A stretch of 16,098 nt of DNA from an uncultured Ignavibacteria bacterium (GCA_937974175.1 CALJIG010000060.1:1-16098), one strand, 5' to 3'. Positions 1 through 7,672 are shown, counted from the first letter of the stretch. The notes: generated by a model from the sequence alone, not told the origin. A program made the numbers and translations.

Positions 1-14
1 TTTATTTATAATGA

Positions 15-33
15 GTCCCGCCGGAGGCGGGAC
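15..33. repeat. GC-rich perfect hairpin (TCCCGCC/GGCGGGA type)
   Basis: GTCCCGCC at 15-22 and GGCGGGAC at 26-33 form a perfect 8-bp stem with a 3-base loop (GGA), in otherwise AT-rich DNA. No T-run follows, so it is not a standard intrinsic terminator. The same TCCCGC-loop-GCGGGA pattern recurs at 15753-15770 after tRNA-Thr, which suggests a dispersed intergenic palindromic element. It could also be the 3' end of an upstream transcript cut off by the window edge. Confidence 0.55.
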
Positions 34-67
34 AGGCGCCCCCGAATTCCTTGGAAAAATCATCCTG

Positions 68-89
68 TGACGGATTTTTGACGGATTCT
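68..89. repeat. 11-bp tandem direct repeat TGACGGATTYT
   Basis: TGACGGATTTT (68-78) is followed directly by TGACGGATTCT (79-89), differing at one base. The 11-bp period is about one helical turn, an arrangement compatible with side-by-side protein binding. No function is established from the sequence. Confidence 0.4.
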
Positions 90-398
90 TTAATTATGAG
101 CAAAAAATGCTAGTTGAAAATTTACTGAATTCAAAGTAATATTATTGTCACATTTTTTGTTACAACATTTAAGAAGCATAACCCGCCCCTAAAATAATAA
201 ATTAATTGTATCTCCGCACTGAAATTCTATCTATTGCTACTAACAGGTGAAAATTTATTTTTTGACTTGCCTGGAAATCCAAATATTGGTTTATATTTCA
301 ATCTGTAATTAACAGAGTTTAGGCAATTTCCGGATATTGAAATTAATTTTTAATTTTACTATATTTATTACTTACAAGTTTTGATGATTATTTTTATT

Positions 399-428
399 GA
401 GTGGGTCACGAGAACCCACTTTTTTTTT
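399..428 (+). promoter_or_regulatory. Terminator-like hairpin upstream of rimP-nusA (putative attenuator)
   Basis: AGTGGGT (400-406) pairs perfectly with ACCCACT (414-420) across a 7-base loop, and a run of nine Ts (420-428) follows directly. This is an intrinsic-terminator shape ending only 17 bases before the rimP ATG. A terminator-like hairpin ahead of rimP is known from many bacteria (Rfam has a rimP leader family), and NusA feedback through attenuation is an accepted idea for this operon. That it regulates read-through here, rather than ending an upstream transcript, is inference. Confidence 0.7.
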
Positions 429-445
429 ATACTACTTTTATTAAA

Positions 446-901
446 ATGATAAATTCGATTATTGAAAATTTCTTTAAAGACTCCGATTTCAAGGTTATTG
501 AGCTGCTGAAAAAAGGCGATAAAGACAACAAAATTCTTGAAATATACGTCGATAGAACAGAAAATTTTACCATTGATGAAATTACCTCTTTAACCAGAGG
601 AATAAACGAACAGTTCGACGAGAACTACAAAGAAAACGATATAGCAAAAATATCTGTATCTTCACCCGGAGCAGACAAGCCTTACAAGTATTTCTGGCAG
701 ATGATAAAGCACAAAGGCCGTCCGATGGAAGTAACAATGCCGGATGGAACTCAGGTAACAGGGAAACTTGTTGAGCTGAATGCTGATAATGAGTCTTTTG
801 AGCTGGAAGTAAGAGATGAAAAGAAAAAAAGCGTTCTTCACAATAAACAATTTTCATTTAAAGATATTTCAGAAATTAAAGCAAAATTACTTTTTAAATA
901 A
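446..901 (+). CDS. rimP: Ribosome maturation factor RimP
   Basis: RimP binds the free 30S subunit in the cytoplasm and helps its late assembly. The protein is 151 aa, the usual family size. It has the family signature VSSPG at about residues 71-75, followed by a K-P-Y stretch and a G-R-P-M-E-V segment that enters the C-terminal SH3-like domain. I chose the ATG at 446 over an in-frame GTG at 401 because the GTG lies inside the terminator-like hairpin and would add 15 residues foreign to the family. There is no Shine-Dalgarno sequence; the upstream bases are A/T. nusA begins nine bases after its stop, so the two are surely cotranscribed, as in most bacteria. Confidence 0.93.
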   Translation: MINSIIENFFKDSDFKVIELLKKGDKDNKILEIYVDRTENFTIDEITSLTRGINEQFDENYKENDIAKISVSSPGADKPYKYFWQMIKHKGRPMEVTMPDGTQVTGKLVELNADNESFELEVRDEKKKSVLHNKQFSFKDISEIKAKLLFK

Positions 902-910
902 TTAACAAAA

Positions 911-2161
911 ATGAGAAGTCTGATAGTTGATGCCTTTACACAAATGGCAAAAGAAAAAAATATCGATAGAGATATTCTTGCTTCGGTAATAAAAGATTCC
1001 TTCGTGAAAATGATGGAAAAAAAATACGGTCTCGAAGCAAACTTTGAAGTGATAGTAAACATGGAAAAGGGCGATATCGAAATTTTTCTTTACAAGACAG
1101 TAGTTGAAGAGGTTATGGATCCTGCAAAGGAAATTGATGTTGAATCTGCAAAAGCAAAATCAGGTGAGGATTTTGAAATAGATGATGACTTTGTTGAAGA
1201 AATTCCGATTGAAGATTTCGGAAGAAGAAACGTTATCAACCTGAAACAAAATCTTAATCAGAAAATCAGAGAGATAGAAAAAGAAATTACATTTAATTAT
1301 TATAAAGACTTAGTCGGTGAAATAGTTGTCGGTGAAATTTACCAGTTAAAGCCGAAATCTATTTTATTGATTCATAACGGCAACGAAGTAATTTTTCCTA
1401 AAAATGAACAGATTGCAAAGGAAAGATATAAAAAAGGCGATACTATAAGAGCTATTATAAAAAGCGTTGAAAAAAGACAATCAGGACCTCCTGTTGTTAT
1501 TGCATCAAGAGCAGATGAACAGTTCCTTTACAAATTATTTGAGCTTGAAATTCCTGAAATTTACGACGGTATTATCGAAGTAAAAGGCATTGCAAGATTT
1601 GCAGGTGAAAGAGCTAAGATTGCTGTTACATCTAACGATGACAGAATAGATGCAGTTGGCGCATGCGTAGGTATGAAAGGTATCAGAATCCACTCAATAG
1701 TAAGAGAGCTTAACAATGAAAACATTGATGTTATAAATTATTCAGAAGATCCATCGACATTTATTTCAAGAGCATTAGCACCCGCAAAGCTTCTTGATAT
1801 CGATATCGATAACGAAAATAAAGTTGCTAAAATTTATTCAGAAGAAGATCAGATAAGATTAATTATAGGTAAAGAAGGACAGAATATTAAACTGGCTTCA
1901 AAGTTAACAGGCTTCCAAATAGATGTTGACAGATTACAAAATGAAGAAAAAGATGAAGATGTTGAAGACGAAGATGAAGATATAGAGTCAGAAGAAATGA
2001 CAGATGAGGAAACAACAGAAACACCGGAAACAGAAGAAGTAAAATCTGAAGAAACAGTTTCAGATGAAGCTCCTGCTGCAGAAGAGACAACTGAAGAAGA
2101 AACACCTGCGGAAGATACTGATAAAAAGGAAGAAGCCGTGAACGAATCAGAAGACAAGTAA
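911..2161 (+). CDS. nusA: Transcription termination/antitermination factor NusA
   Basis: NusA binds RNA polymerase and controls pausing, intrinsic termination and antitermination. Of 416 aa, residues 1-125 form the polymerase-binding N-terminal domain, about 133-200 the S1 domain, and about 200-345 the KH1 and KH2 domains. The family hallmark E-I-P-E-I-Y-D-G lies at 213-220. The KH GxxG loops are GMKG (254-257) and GKEG (320-323). The last ~70 residues (345-416) are a low-complexity, strongly acidic tail rich in E, D and T. It lacks the helix-hairpin-helix acidic repeats of E. coli NusA, and such unstructured tails are common outside Proteobacteria. It sits between rimP and infB, the classic order. 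Confidence 0.96.
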   Translation: MRSLIVDAFTQMAKEKNIDRDILASVIKDSFVKMMEKKYGLEANFEVIVNMEKGDIEIFLYKTVVEEVMDPAKEIDVESAKAKSGEDFEIDDDFVEEIPIEDFGRRNVINLKQNLNQKIREIEKEITFNYYKDLVGEIVVGEIYQLKPKSILLIHNGNEVIFPKNEQIAKERYKKGDTIRAIIKSVEKRQSGPPVVIASRADEQFLYKLFELEIPEIYDGIIEVKGIARFAGERAKIAVTSNDDRIDAVGACVGMKGIRIHSIVRELNNENIDVINYSEDPSTFISRALAPAKLLDIDIDNENKVAKIYSEEDQIRLIIGKEGQNIKLASKLTGFQIDVDRLQNEEKDEDVEDEDEDIESEEMTDEETTETPETEEVKSEETVSDEAPAAEETTEEETPAEDTDKKEEAVNESEDK

Positions 2162-2219
2162 CAGAATAAAGTTTTACCAGCTAGAAGTACTTAACAGAAT
2201 TTATTAATTATTTTATTTA

Positions 2220-5200
2220 ATGCCCGAACCAACAGCAAAAAAAGAAAAAGTAATTTCCTTAGTAAAGAAGATCAACATATCAAAAGAAGATTTAGTTGGA
2301 TTCCTCAGTACTATTGGAGTTGAAGCATCGATTAATACATCACTTGAGCCCGATGTAGTGGCCAAGGTGTATGCAAAATTCAGAAAAGAAGTTGAGAAAG
2401 AAGAGCAGCGTGTAAATAAGACAGTATCGTTCGAGGAAAAATTCCATGTAGGTATTTCCGAAGCAAAGGAAAAAATGGAAAAGGATGAAGAGAATAAACG
2501 ACTGAAGGAAGAAGAAGAAAGGATACGAAAGAACATTGAGGAAGAAGCGCGTCAGAAAGAATCTGAAAGACAAAGACAGGAACTTAAAGCCCACCTTGAA
2601 AGAGAAAAAGCTATAGAAGAAGCAAAAGAAAAGAAGAAACGAGAAAAAGAAGAGAAGAGAGCTAAAGCAGATGCAGGCGAACCTGTTGAAAAAGAACCTG
2701 TACAAACTGAACAGCCTGTAAAAGAAAAAAATCTTTTTAAAGAAAAAGAAGAAAAACCTGCAGAAGAAACCGCTGTACCTGTTTCATCTGTATTGAAAGA
2801 TAAGTTTAAGCTCGATAAGCCGTTATCGGAAATATTAAAAACTGATAAGAAACCCGAAGAAAAAGCAAAGCCGCCGTTTGAGAAAAAACCGTTCGATAAG
2901 AACAAGCCTCCTTTTGAAAGAAAGCCGTTCGATAAGAACAAACCTCCTTTTGAAAGAAAGCCGTTCGATAAGAACAAGCCTCCTTTTGAAAGAAAGCCGT
3001 TCGATAAGAACAGACCGCCGTTTGACAGGAACAGACCTGCAGGCACTCCTGGCAGCGGACCTAATAAGGATAATAAATTCCAAAAAGTTTCCATAAGTGA
3101 TTTAAAAGATAAGAGAAAAAATTTTTCAAAGCCTGCTGACGGCGCTCCTGCAAAACCGGGAGACCCATCTTTAACACGCAAAGTATTTACACCAAGAACA
3201 GATGCAGGCGCAGGCAAGCCGAAGTTCGAAGATGAAAAACGTAAGAGAGATAAAGAACGCGATAAGAAAAAATTTGAAGCTGAACAGGAAAGAAAAAGAA
3301 AGCTGCGTCTTGAAAAAGGCCATCGTTCAAAAGATATAAGCCAGAAAGAAATTGATGAGGCGATAAGAGATACATTTGCGAAAATCGGTGAAGACGCAGG
3401 ACCGTCATCGAGAAGTGTTGCAAGAAAGAGAAAGAAGAAAGAAAGAGAAATTGAAGAGAAGAAAATTCAGGAGCATGCAGAGGCGAATAAAAATGTAATC
3501 AAGGTTACGGAGTTTATTTCTACTGCAGAGCTTGCTAACCTGATGAACCTTGAAGTAAACGATTTAATCAAAGCTTCTTTCAAGCTTGGTATGATGGTTT
3601 CCATCAATCAGCGTCTTGAAAAAGATCTGATACTTTTGCTTGCAGAAGATTTCGGATTTAAAATTGAATTCCAGTCTGAGTACGAAGAAGAAATTCTCGA
3701 AGAAATTCAGGACACACCTGAATCTCTTAAACCGCGTTCACCTGTTGTTACAATCATGGGTCACGTTGACCATGGTAAAACATCATTGCTTGACTATATA
3801 AGAAAAGCAAACGTTGTTGCCGGTGAAGCGGGCGGTATTACTCAGCATATCGGTGCATATAAAGTTACTCTTGAGTCAGGAAAAGAAATTGCATTCTTAG
3901 ATACTCCGGGTCACGAAGCGTTCACAGCGATGAGAGCGCGGGGCGGACAGGCAGCTGATATAGTTGTGCTTGTAGTTGCAGCAGATGACAGCGTAATGCC
4001 TCAGACAGTGGAAGCTATCAATCACGCATTGGCAGCTAACGTTCCGATTGTTATTGCTATCAATAAAGTTGATAAGCCGGAATCAAATCCCGATAGAATC
4101 AAACAGCAGTTAGCAGATAAAAATATATTAGTTGAAGACTGGGGCGGTAAGTATCAGTCAGTAGAAATTTCAGCAAAGCACGGACAGAATGTAGATAAGC
4201 TTTTAGAAAAAATTCTTCTTGAAGCAGAATTACTTGACTTAAAAGCTAACCCGGATAGAAATGCAAGAGCAGTAGTGCTTGAAGCAAAACTTGATAAGGG
4301 TAAAGGACCTGTTGCAACTGTACTTGTTCAAAAGGGAACATTGAAAGTCGGTGATATTTTTGTTGCAGGTGTGTTCAGCGGTAAAGTAAAAGCGATGTAC
4401 GATGAAAGAGAAAGAAAATTAGAAGAAGTTGGACCTTCAACTCCTGCACAGGTACTCGGTTTCGATGGAGTTCCGCAGGCAGGTGATGTATTTGCAGTGC
4501 TTGATTCTGAAAGAGAAGCAAAAGAAATTTCTACAAAGCGCCAGCAGTTAAAACGTGAACAGGATTTCAGACAGGTTAAGTTTATTACACTCGATGATAT
4601 TTCGAAACAGATTTCAGAAGGTAAGCAGGTTGAGCTTAAGATCATTCTTAAAGCTGACTTTGACGGTTCTGCAGAAGCTATTGCAGACTCCTTACAAAAG
4701 CTTACAACTTCAGAAGCAAAAGTTACGGTTATACATAAAGCAATCGGTCAGATTTCAGAATCAGACGTATTGCTTGCAGAGGCATCAAGCGCAATCATAA
4801 TCGGATTCAATGTTAGACCAAATCTAAATGCAAGAAAGCTTGCCGAGAAGAGCAGTGTTGATATTAGATTATACAATATTATTTACCAGGCTATCGAAGA
4901 AGTTAAGATGGCTCTTGAAGGACTTCTTGAACCTGAGAAATCAGAAGAAGTTACATGTACTGTTGAAGTGCGTGATGTATTCAAAGTGCCGAAAGTCGGA
5001 AACATTGCAGGATGTTTTGTACAGGATGGTAAGATTACAAGAAATACAAAGATACGCTTATTAAGAGAAGGACTTGTAATATTTGACGGCAACATTGCAT
5101 CACTGAAGAGAATTAAAGATGATGTTCGTGAAGTTGATGCAGGATATGAATGCGGTATTGGTTTAGAGAACTTCAACGATATTAAAGTCGGTGATGTAAT

Positions 5201-5249
5201 CGAAGGTTACAAAATTGTTGAAACAAAACGTAAGCTTACAACAGCTTAA
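2220..5249 (+). CDS. infB: Translation initiation factor IF-2
   Basis: IF2 is the GTPase that brings fMet-tRNA to the 30S subunit and promotes subunit joining. The protein is 1009 aa, at the long end for the family because of a ~420-residue charged N-terminal region. That region holds a coiled-coil-like K/E/R stretch (about 80-160) and a 12-residue tandem repeat (218-273). An IF2_N domain lies at about 427-480. The GTPase motifs are intact: G1 GHVDHGKT (514-521), G3 DTPGH (561-565), G4 NKVD (615-618) and G5 SAK (651-653). Domains II, III and the fMet-tRNA-binding domain IV follow to the end. The start ATG has no Shine-Dalgarno, only A/T sequence. The gene lies 58 bases after nusA and 43 before rbfA. 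Confidence 0.97.
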   Translation: MPEPTAKKEKVISLVKKINISKEDLVGFLSTIGVEASINTSLEPDVVAKVYAKFRKEVEKEEQRVNKTVSFEEKFHVGISEAKEKMEKDEENKRLKEEEERIRKNIEEEARQKESERQRQELKAHLEREKAIEEAKEKKKREKEEKRAKADAGEPVEKEPVQTEQPVKEKNLFKEKEEKPAEETAVPVSSVLKDKFKLDKPLSEILKTDKKPEEKAKPPFEKKPFDKNKPPFERKPFDKNKPPFERKPFDKNKPPFERKPFDKNRPPFDRNRPAGTPGSGPNKDNKFQKVSISDLKDKRKNFSKPADGAPAKPGDPSLTRKVFTPRTDAGAGKPKFEDEKRKRDKERDKKKFEAEQERKRKLRLEKGHRSKDISQKEIDEAIRDTFAKIGEDAGPSSRSVARKRKKKEREIEEKKIQEHAEANKNVIKVTEFISTAELANLMNLEVNDLIKASFKLGMMVSINQRLEKDLILLLAEDFGFKIEFQSEYEEEILEEIQDTPESLKPRSPVVTIMGHVDHGKTSLLDYIRKANVVAGEAGGITQHIGAYKVTLESGKEIAFLDTPGHEAFTAMRARGGQAADIVVLVVAADDSVMPQTVEAINHALAANVPIVIAINKVDKPESNPDRIKQQLADKNILVEDWGGKYQSVEISAKHGQNVDKLLEKILLEAELLDLKANPDRNARAVVLEAKLDKGKGPVATVLVQKGTLKVGDIFVAGVFSGKVKAMYDERERKLEEVGPSTPAQVLGFDGVPQAGDVFAVLDSEREAKEISTKRQQLKREQDFRQVKFITLDDISKQISEGKQVELKIILKADFDGSAEAIADSLQKLTTSEAKVTVIHKAIGQISESDVLLAEASSAIIIGFNVRPNLNARKLAEKSSVDIRLYNIIYQAIEEVKMALEGLLEPEKSEEVTCTVEVRDVFKVPKVGNIAGCFVQDGKITRNTKIRLLREGLVIFDGNIASLKRIKDDVREVDAGYECGIGLENFNDIKVGDVIEGYKIVETKRKLTTA
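2871..3038 (+). repeat. 36-bp tandem repeat inside infB
   Basis: Four full 36-bp units (2871-2906, 2907-2942, 2943-2978, 2979-3014) and a 24-base partial unit (3015-3038) lie in frame. Each encodes PPFERKPFDKNK or a close variant. Units 2 to 4 are nearly identical at the DNA level, including third codon positions. That points to recent expansion by slippage or unequal recombination rather than selection on protein alone. Because the unit is a multiple of three, copy-number changes would keep the frame. The encoded stretch is a basic, proline-rich linker between the charged N-terminus and the IF2_N domain. Confidence 0.95.
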
Positions 5250-5292
5250 GCAAAAAAGGTTATATAAAAGATTAAAAAAGGTTATTTGAATT

Positions 5293-5682
5293 ATGTCTAT
5301 ACGAACAGAAAAAGTTGCTGAGGAAATAAAGCATAAATTGAATGTTGCAATGTCTCCGGATTTGCAGGAATTAAATCTCGGTCTTGTAACAATATCAAAA
5401 GTAATAATCTCTCCGGATTTGAAAATTGCCAAGACATACTTAAGTTTTCTTGGCAATAAACTTTCTATAAAAGAATGTCTGAAATTAATTACAGAGAGGA
5501 AACCTCATATAAGGTTTCTTCTCGGTAAACAGCTGACGTTCAGATATACTCCCGATTTGTTGTTCTTTCATGATGATACAATCGAATATGCAGACCATAT
5601 AGAAAAAATTCTAAAGAGTATAAAGAAACCTGAAACTCCCAATACAGAAATTTCGAATACAGAAAATTCTGAAACAGAATAA
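5293..5682 (+). CDS. rbfA: Ribosome-binding factor A
   Basis: RbfA is a KH-like cold-shock protein that binds the 30S subunit near 16S helix 1 and aids late processing. The 129-aa protein shows the family pattern: an N-terminal R-x-E-K-V-A-E-E-I helix, the core V-T-I-S-K-V-I-I-S-P-D-L at about 32-43 followed by A-K-T-Y, then I-R-F-L-L-G-K-Q-L and R-Y-T-P-D-L-L-F-F. The final ~18 residues are a low-complexity N/T/E tail with no family counterpart that I recognise. It lies between infB and truB as in many bacteria. A short direct repeat (AAAAAAGGTTAT) occupies the 43-base gap to infB. Confidence 0.94.
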   Translation: MSIRTEKVAEEIKHKLNVAMSPDLQELNLGLVTISKVIISPDLKIAKTYLSFLGNKLSIKECLKLITERKPHIRFLLGKQLTFRYTPDLLFFHDDTIEYADHIEKILKSIKKPETPNTEISNTENSETE

Positions 5683-5715
5683 CACCCTTCATTTTATAAT
5701 TCCATTTTAATTTTA

Positions 5716-6384
5716 ATGTCAGAATTTTTAGAGCAAGATAATGTTTACCTGGCTGATAAGCCATTGGATAGAACGAGTTTTGATATTGTTGCGACATTTA
5801 AGAGGGCATTTAATCTGAAGAAAATAGGTCATTCAGGGACGTTAGATCCCCGAGCTACCGGTTTATTGATACTTTGCTCCGGCAAAAAAACAAAGATGAT
5901 AAATGATTTTATTGACTACGATAAAGAGTATAACGGAATTATAAGAATTGGCGCTACTACTCCGACATTCGATACGGAATCAGAAGAAGAAAACATTGTC
6001 AGCACGGAAAACATTACTGATGTAATGATTGAGAATGCGAGGGAGAAATTTTCAGGTGATATTGAGCAGATTCCCCCGATGCACTCAGCAGTAAAGCATA
6101 AAGGAAAACCTTTGTATAAGCTTGCCCGTAAAGGAGAAGTTATTGAGAGAAAGATAAGATACGTTAATGTAAGTGAGCTTCATTTGAAACGCCTTTCTGA
6201 GACAGAATTGTATTTTAATATCAGCTGTAGTAAGGGGACGTATATAAGAACACTTGCCGATGATATCGGACGGGAGCTTGGTGTTGGCGGGTACTTAAAA
6301 ACATTACAGAGAACACGGATAGGGCAGTACAAGCTTGAAGATTTTAAAGATGAAGTAAAGGGTGTGAAATATAAGAAGCTTTAA
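5716..6384 (+). CDS. truB: tRNA pseudouridine(55) synthase TruB
   Basis: TruB converts uridine 55 in the T-loop of tRNAs to pseudouridine and also acts as a tRNA chaperone. The 222-aa protein has the catalytic motif GHSGTLDP at 38-45 with the nucleophile D44, the Tyr motif around Y72 (K-E-Y-N), and KGTYIRT at 173-179 with the conserved R178. It is shorter than E. coli TruB (314 aa) and ends soon after the catalytic domain, so the C-terminal PUA-type domain is absent or vestigial. It starts 33 bases after rbfA. The ribF and rpsO genes that often follow truB are not present here; a tRNA-Ser comes next. Confidence 0.94.
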   Translation: MSEFLEQDNVYLADKPLDRTSFDIVATFKRAFNLKKIGHSGTLDPRATGLLILCSGKKTKMINDFIDYDKEYNGIIRIGATTPTFDTESEEENIVSTENITDVMIENAREKFSGDIEQIPPMHSAVKHKGKPLYKLARKGEVIERKIRYVNVSELHLKRLSETELYFNISCSKGTYIRTLADDIGRELGVGGYLKTLQRTRIGQYKLEDFKDEVKGVKYKKL

Positions 6385-6464
6385 TCACTGATTGCACTGA
6401 TTTAATATGATAAGAAAAGAAAAAATCAGTAAGGAATCATTTGAAATCATAAAAATCTGTGATT
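6383..6464. repeat. Imperfect inverted repeat after truB
   Basis: AATCACTGATT (6383-6393, overlapping the truB stop) matches the reverse complement of AATCTGTGATT (6454-6464) at 9 of 11 bases. Inside it ACTGATTT (6396-6403) pairs perfectly with AAATCAGT (6423-6430). No T-run follows, so it is not a clear terminator. It looks like an intergenic palindromic remnant made of AATCAGTG-type words, but could be chance in AT-rich DNA. Confidence 0.35.
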
Positions 6465-6491
6465 CAAAGTAAATAGTGATTAAAATTTCCC

Positions 6492-6527
6492 CTGAATTTA
6501 TATTCAGAATTTGTTAATTTACAAATT
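6492..6527. other. Two short consecutive hairpins just upstream of tRNA-Ser
   Basis: CTGAAT (6492-6497) pairs with ATTCAG (6502-6507) over a 4-base loop, and AATTTGT (6508-6514) pairs with ACAAATT (6521-6527) over a 6-base loop. They abut each other and end six bases before the tRNA. They may be processing or promoter-region structure, or chance in AT-rich sequence. Confidence 0.3.
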
Positions 6528-6533
6528 GTTTAG

Positions 6534-6618
6534 AGAGAGATGGCTGAGTGGTTGAAAGCGGCGGTCTTGAAAACCGTTGATGCTTCGGTATCCGGGGGTT
6601 CGAATCCCTCTCTCTCTG
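6534..6618 (+). tRNA. tRNA-Ser(UGA)
   Basis: A complete class II tRNA. The acceptor stem AGAGAGA (6534-6540) pairs with TCTCTCT (6611-6617), and the discriminator base is G, as expected for serine. The anticodon loop CTTGAAA gives anticodon TGA. There is a long variable arm. The T-arm is GGGGG-TTCGAAT-CCCTC (6594-6610) with one G-T pair. CCA is not encoded. It lies downstream of truB and is followed closely by a terminator. Confidence 0.95.
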
Positions 6619-6623
6619 CTGAT

Positions 6624-6657
6624 AAAATCCCGTTGAGGTTCTCTTCGGGATTTTTTT
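6624..6657 (+). terminator. Rho-independent terminator after tRNA-Ser
   Basis: AAATCCCG (6625-6632) pairs with CGGGATTT (6646-6653), with an inner GAG/CTC pairing in the loop, and a run of seven Ts covers 6651-6657. On the minus strand the stem is followed by TTTT (complement of 6624-6627), so it may also weakly end the converging glycoside hydrolase gene, whose stop lies ten bases away. Confidence 0.85.
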
Positions 6658-6667
6658 ATGCCCGAAT

Positions 6668-7672
6668 CTAATTATTTCCAAAGCCATATCCATGCCCGTC
6701 TTTCGATTTTCCCTGCGATTCAAAAGACCACAACAAATAACCGCTGACTCCTTCATTAAAATATTTTATCCTGTCATGTTTTATTAAATTTTTTCTGAAG
6801 TTGCCGTTATAACTTTTGTAACCGATTTCTCCTATATAAATTTGTTTATTTAAACTCATTGCTATCTCAATATTTCTTTTTATATAGTGTCTCCAGAGCC
6901 ATCTTACACTTACAGGATTTGAAATTATTCTGTTAAAATTTTGCAGACAAAAGTAATCCCAAAGGCCTCTAATCCATACGATAGGTTTATTAAGTGTATT
7001 AAAAAATTTAGCAGCGCCTGCTTTTCCTTTGAAGTGAAAATGTATTTCAATCCTGTCAAGCAGAGTTGCATCATAGCTGTAATCATGGATGGAAACTATA
7101 TCGAGACCTTTAATTGAATAAAGTTTTTCGAATAAAGTAGAGTTGAAGCGTGAGAATTGACCTCCGAATTTATCTCCGATACCGCCGATTGTACCAATGG
7201 AAATAAGATGATTTTTATTTACTTCTTTTATCTTTTTAGTTACATCTGATACAAAATTATAAAGGTATTCAAATTTTTTCGTTTCAGGCTCATTGATTAA
7301 CTCCCATATTAAAATCTCTTCACAATTCTTGAAACGTTCTGTTAAGTTTAACACATAAGGCAGATACTCATGTTTATACCCGTCATTATACCAGGCGGAA
7401 TTGATTTCAAACTTCTGATTGTAATTCCACCTATCGGCAAGCACAGGTATAAGCTTCATTGAATATTTTCTAGCACATGAAGTGAGGAACTGAAGCTTTT
7501 CTTCCGGAGTAGGGTAAAAGCACCAGAACCTTACTGTATCAAATCCGTATGCCTTAGCATCGCGCAGCATAAGCTCGGAGGTTGTGCTATCAACACAAGC
7601 CAGTTCATACATATTGCATCCGAAAAATGGAGGAAGTTTTTTTCTCATTTTGTCATAGATTTTAAAATACAT
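6668..7672 (-). CDS. GH5-like glycoside hydrolase (cellulase/mannanase superfamily)
   Basis: A TIM-barrel glycoside hydrolase of the GH5-like retaining type, predicted to cut beta-linked polysaccharide or oligosaccharide; the substrate cannot be read from the sequence. Of 334 aa, the diagnostic points are W-E-L-I-N-E-P-E with the likely acid/base E128 after N127, a conserved H196-x-Y segment (S-I-H-D-Y-S-Y), the likely nucleophile E282 in I-G-E-I-G, and a strand-8 tryptophan W315 (L-L-W-S-F). No signal peptide is visible, so it may act in the cytoplasm unless the start is misjudged. An aromatic-rich stretch at about 231-265 looks like an insertion between late barrel strands. It stands alone, diverging from the TrpF-like gene 70 bases away. 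Confidence 0.8.
   Translation of the reverse strand: MYFKIYDKMRKKLPPFFGCNMYELACVDSTTSELMLRDAKAYGFDTVRFWCFYPTPEEKLQFLTSCARKYSMKLIPVLADRWNYNQKFEINSAWYNDGYKHEYLPYVLNLTERFKNCEEILIWELINEPETKKFEYLYNFVSDVTKKIKEVNKNHLISIGTIGGIGDKFGGQFSRFNSTLFEKLYSIKGLDIVSIHDYSYDATLLDRIEIHFHFKGKAGAAKFFNTLNKPIVWIRGLWDYFCLQNFNRIISNPVSVRWLWRHYIKRNIEIAMSLNKQIYIGEIGYKSYNGNFRKNLIKHDRIKYFNEGVSGYLLWSFESQGKSKDGHGYGFGNN

Larger units (their letters stand above)
1..398. other. Noncoding region upstream of the rimP operon
   Basis: No convincing gene is seen in this stretch on either strand: all frames are broken by stops and nothing resembles a known protein. It is very AT-rich apart from a GC-rich hairpin near its left edge. 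A TTGACT at 262-267 and a TATATTTC at 292-299 look promoter-like. Their spacing (24 bases) fits neither the sigma-70 arrangement nor the Bacteroidota -33/-7 arrangement, so no promoter is called. The operon promoter very probably lies here because the terminator-like hairpin at 399-428 sits between this region and rimP. Confidence 0.5.

Noticed and set aside
401..445. GTG start extending RimP by 15 residues
   Set aside because: The GTG is inside the terminator-like hairpin and the added residues come from its T-run; the ATG at 446 gives a normal-length RimP.
1849..2157. Serine-rich minus-strand frame opposite the nusA tail
   Set aside because: It is the complement of the GAA/GAT-rich acidic tail; the serine runs come from TTC/TCT codons created by that composition.
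2552..3217. Long minus-strand frame opposite infB
   Set aside because: It mirrors the tandem repeat and the charged, low-complexity part of infB. It shows only repeated G-L-F-L-S-N-G-F words, with no domain.
6514..6756. Minus-strand reading frame of 80 codons across tRNA-Ser
   Set aside because: It is the antisense of tRNA-Ser plus the terminator and the end of the hydrolase gene. Its R-D-S-N-P-R and P-P-L-S-T-T-Q-P words are the well-known artefact of translating a tRNA-Ser gene backwards.
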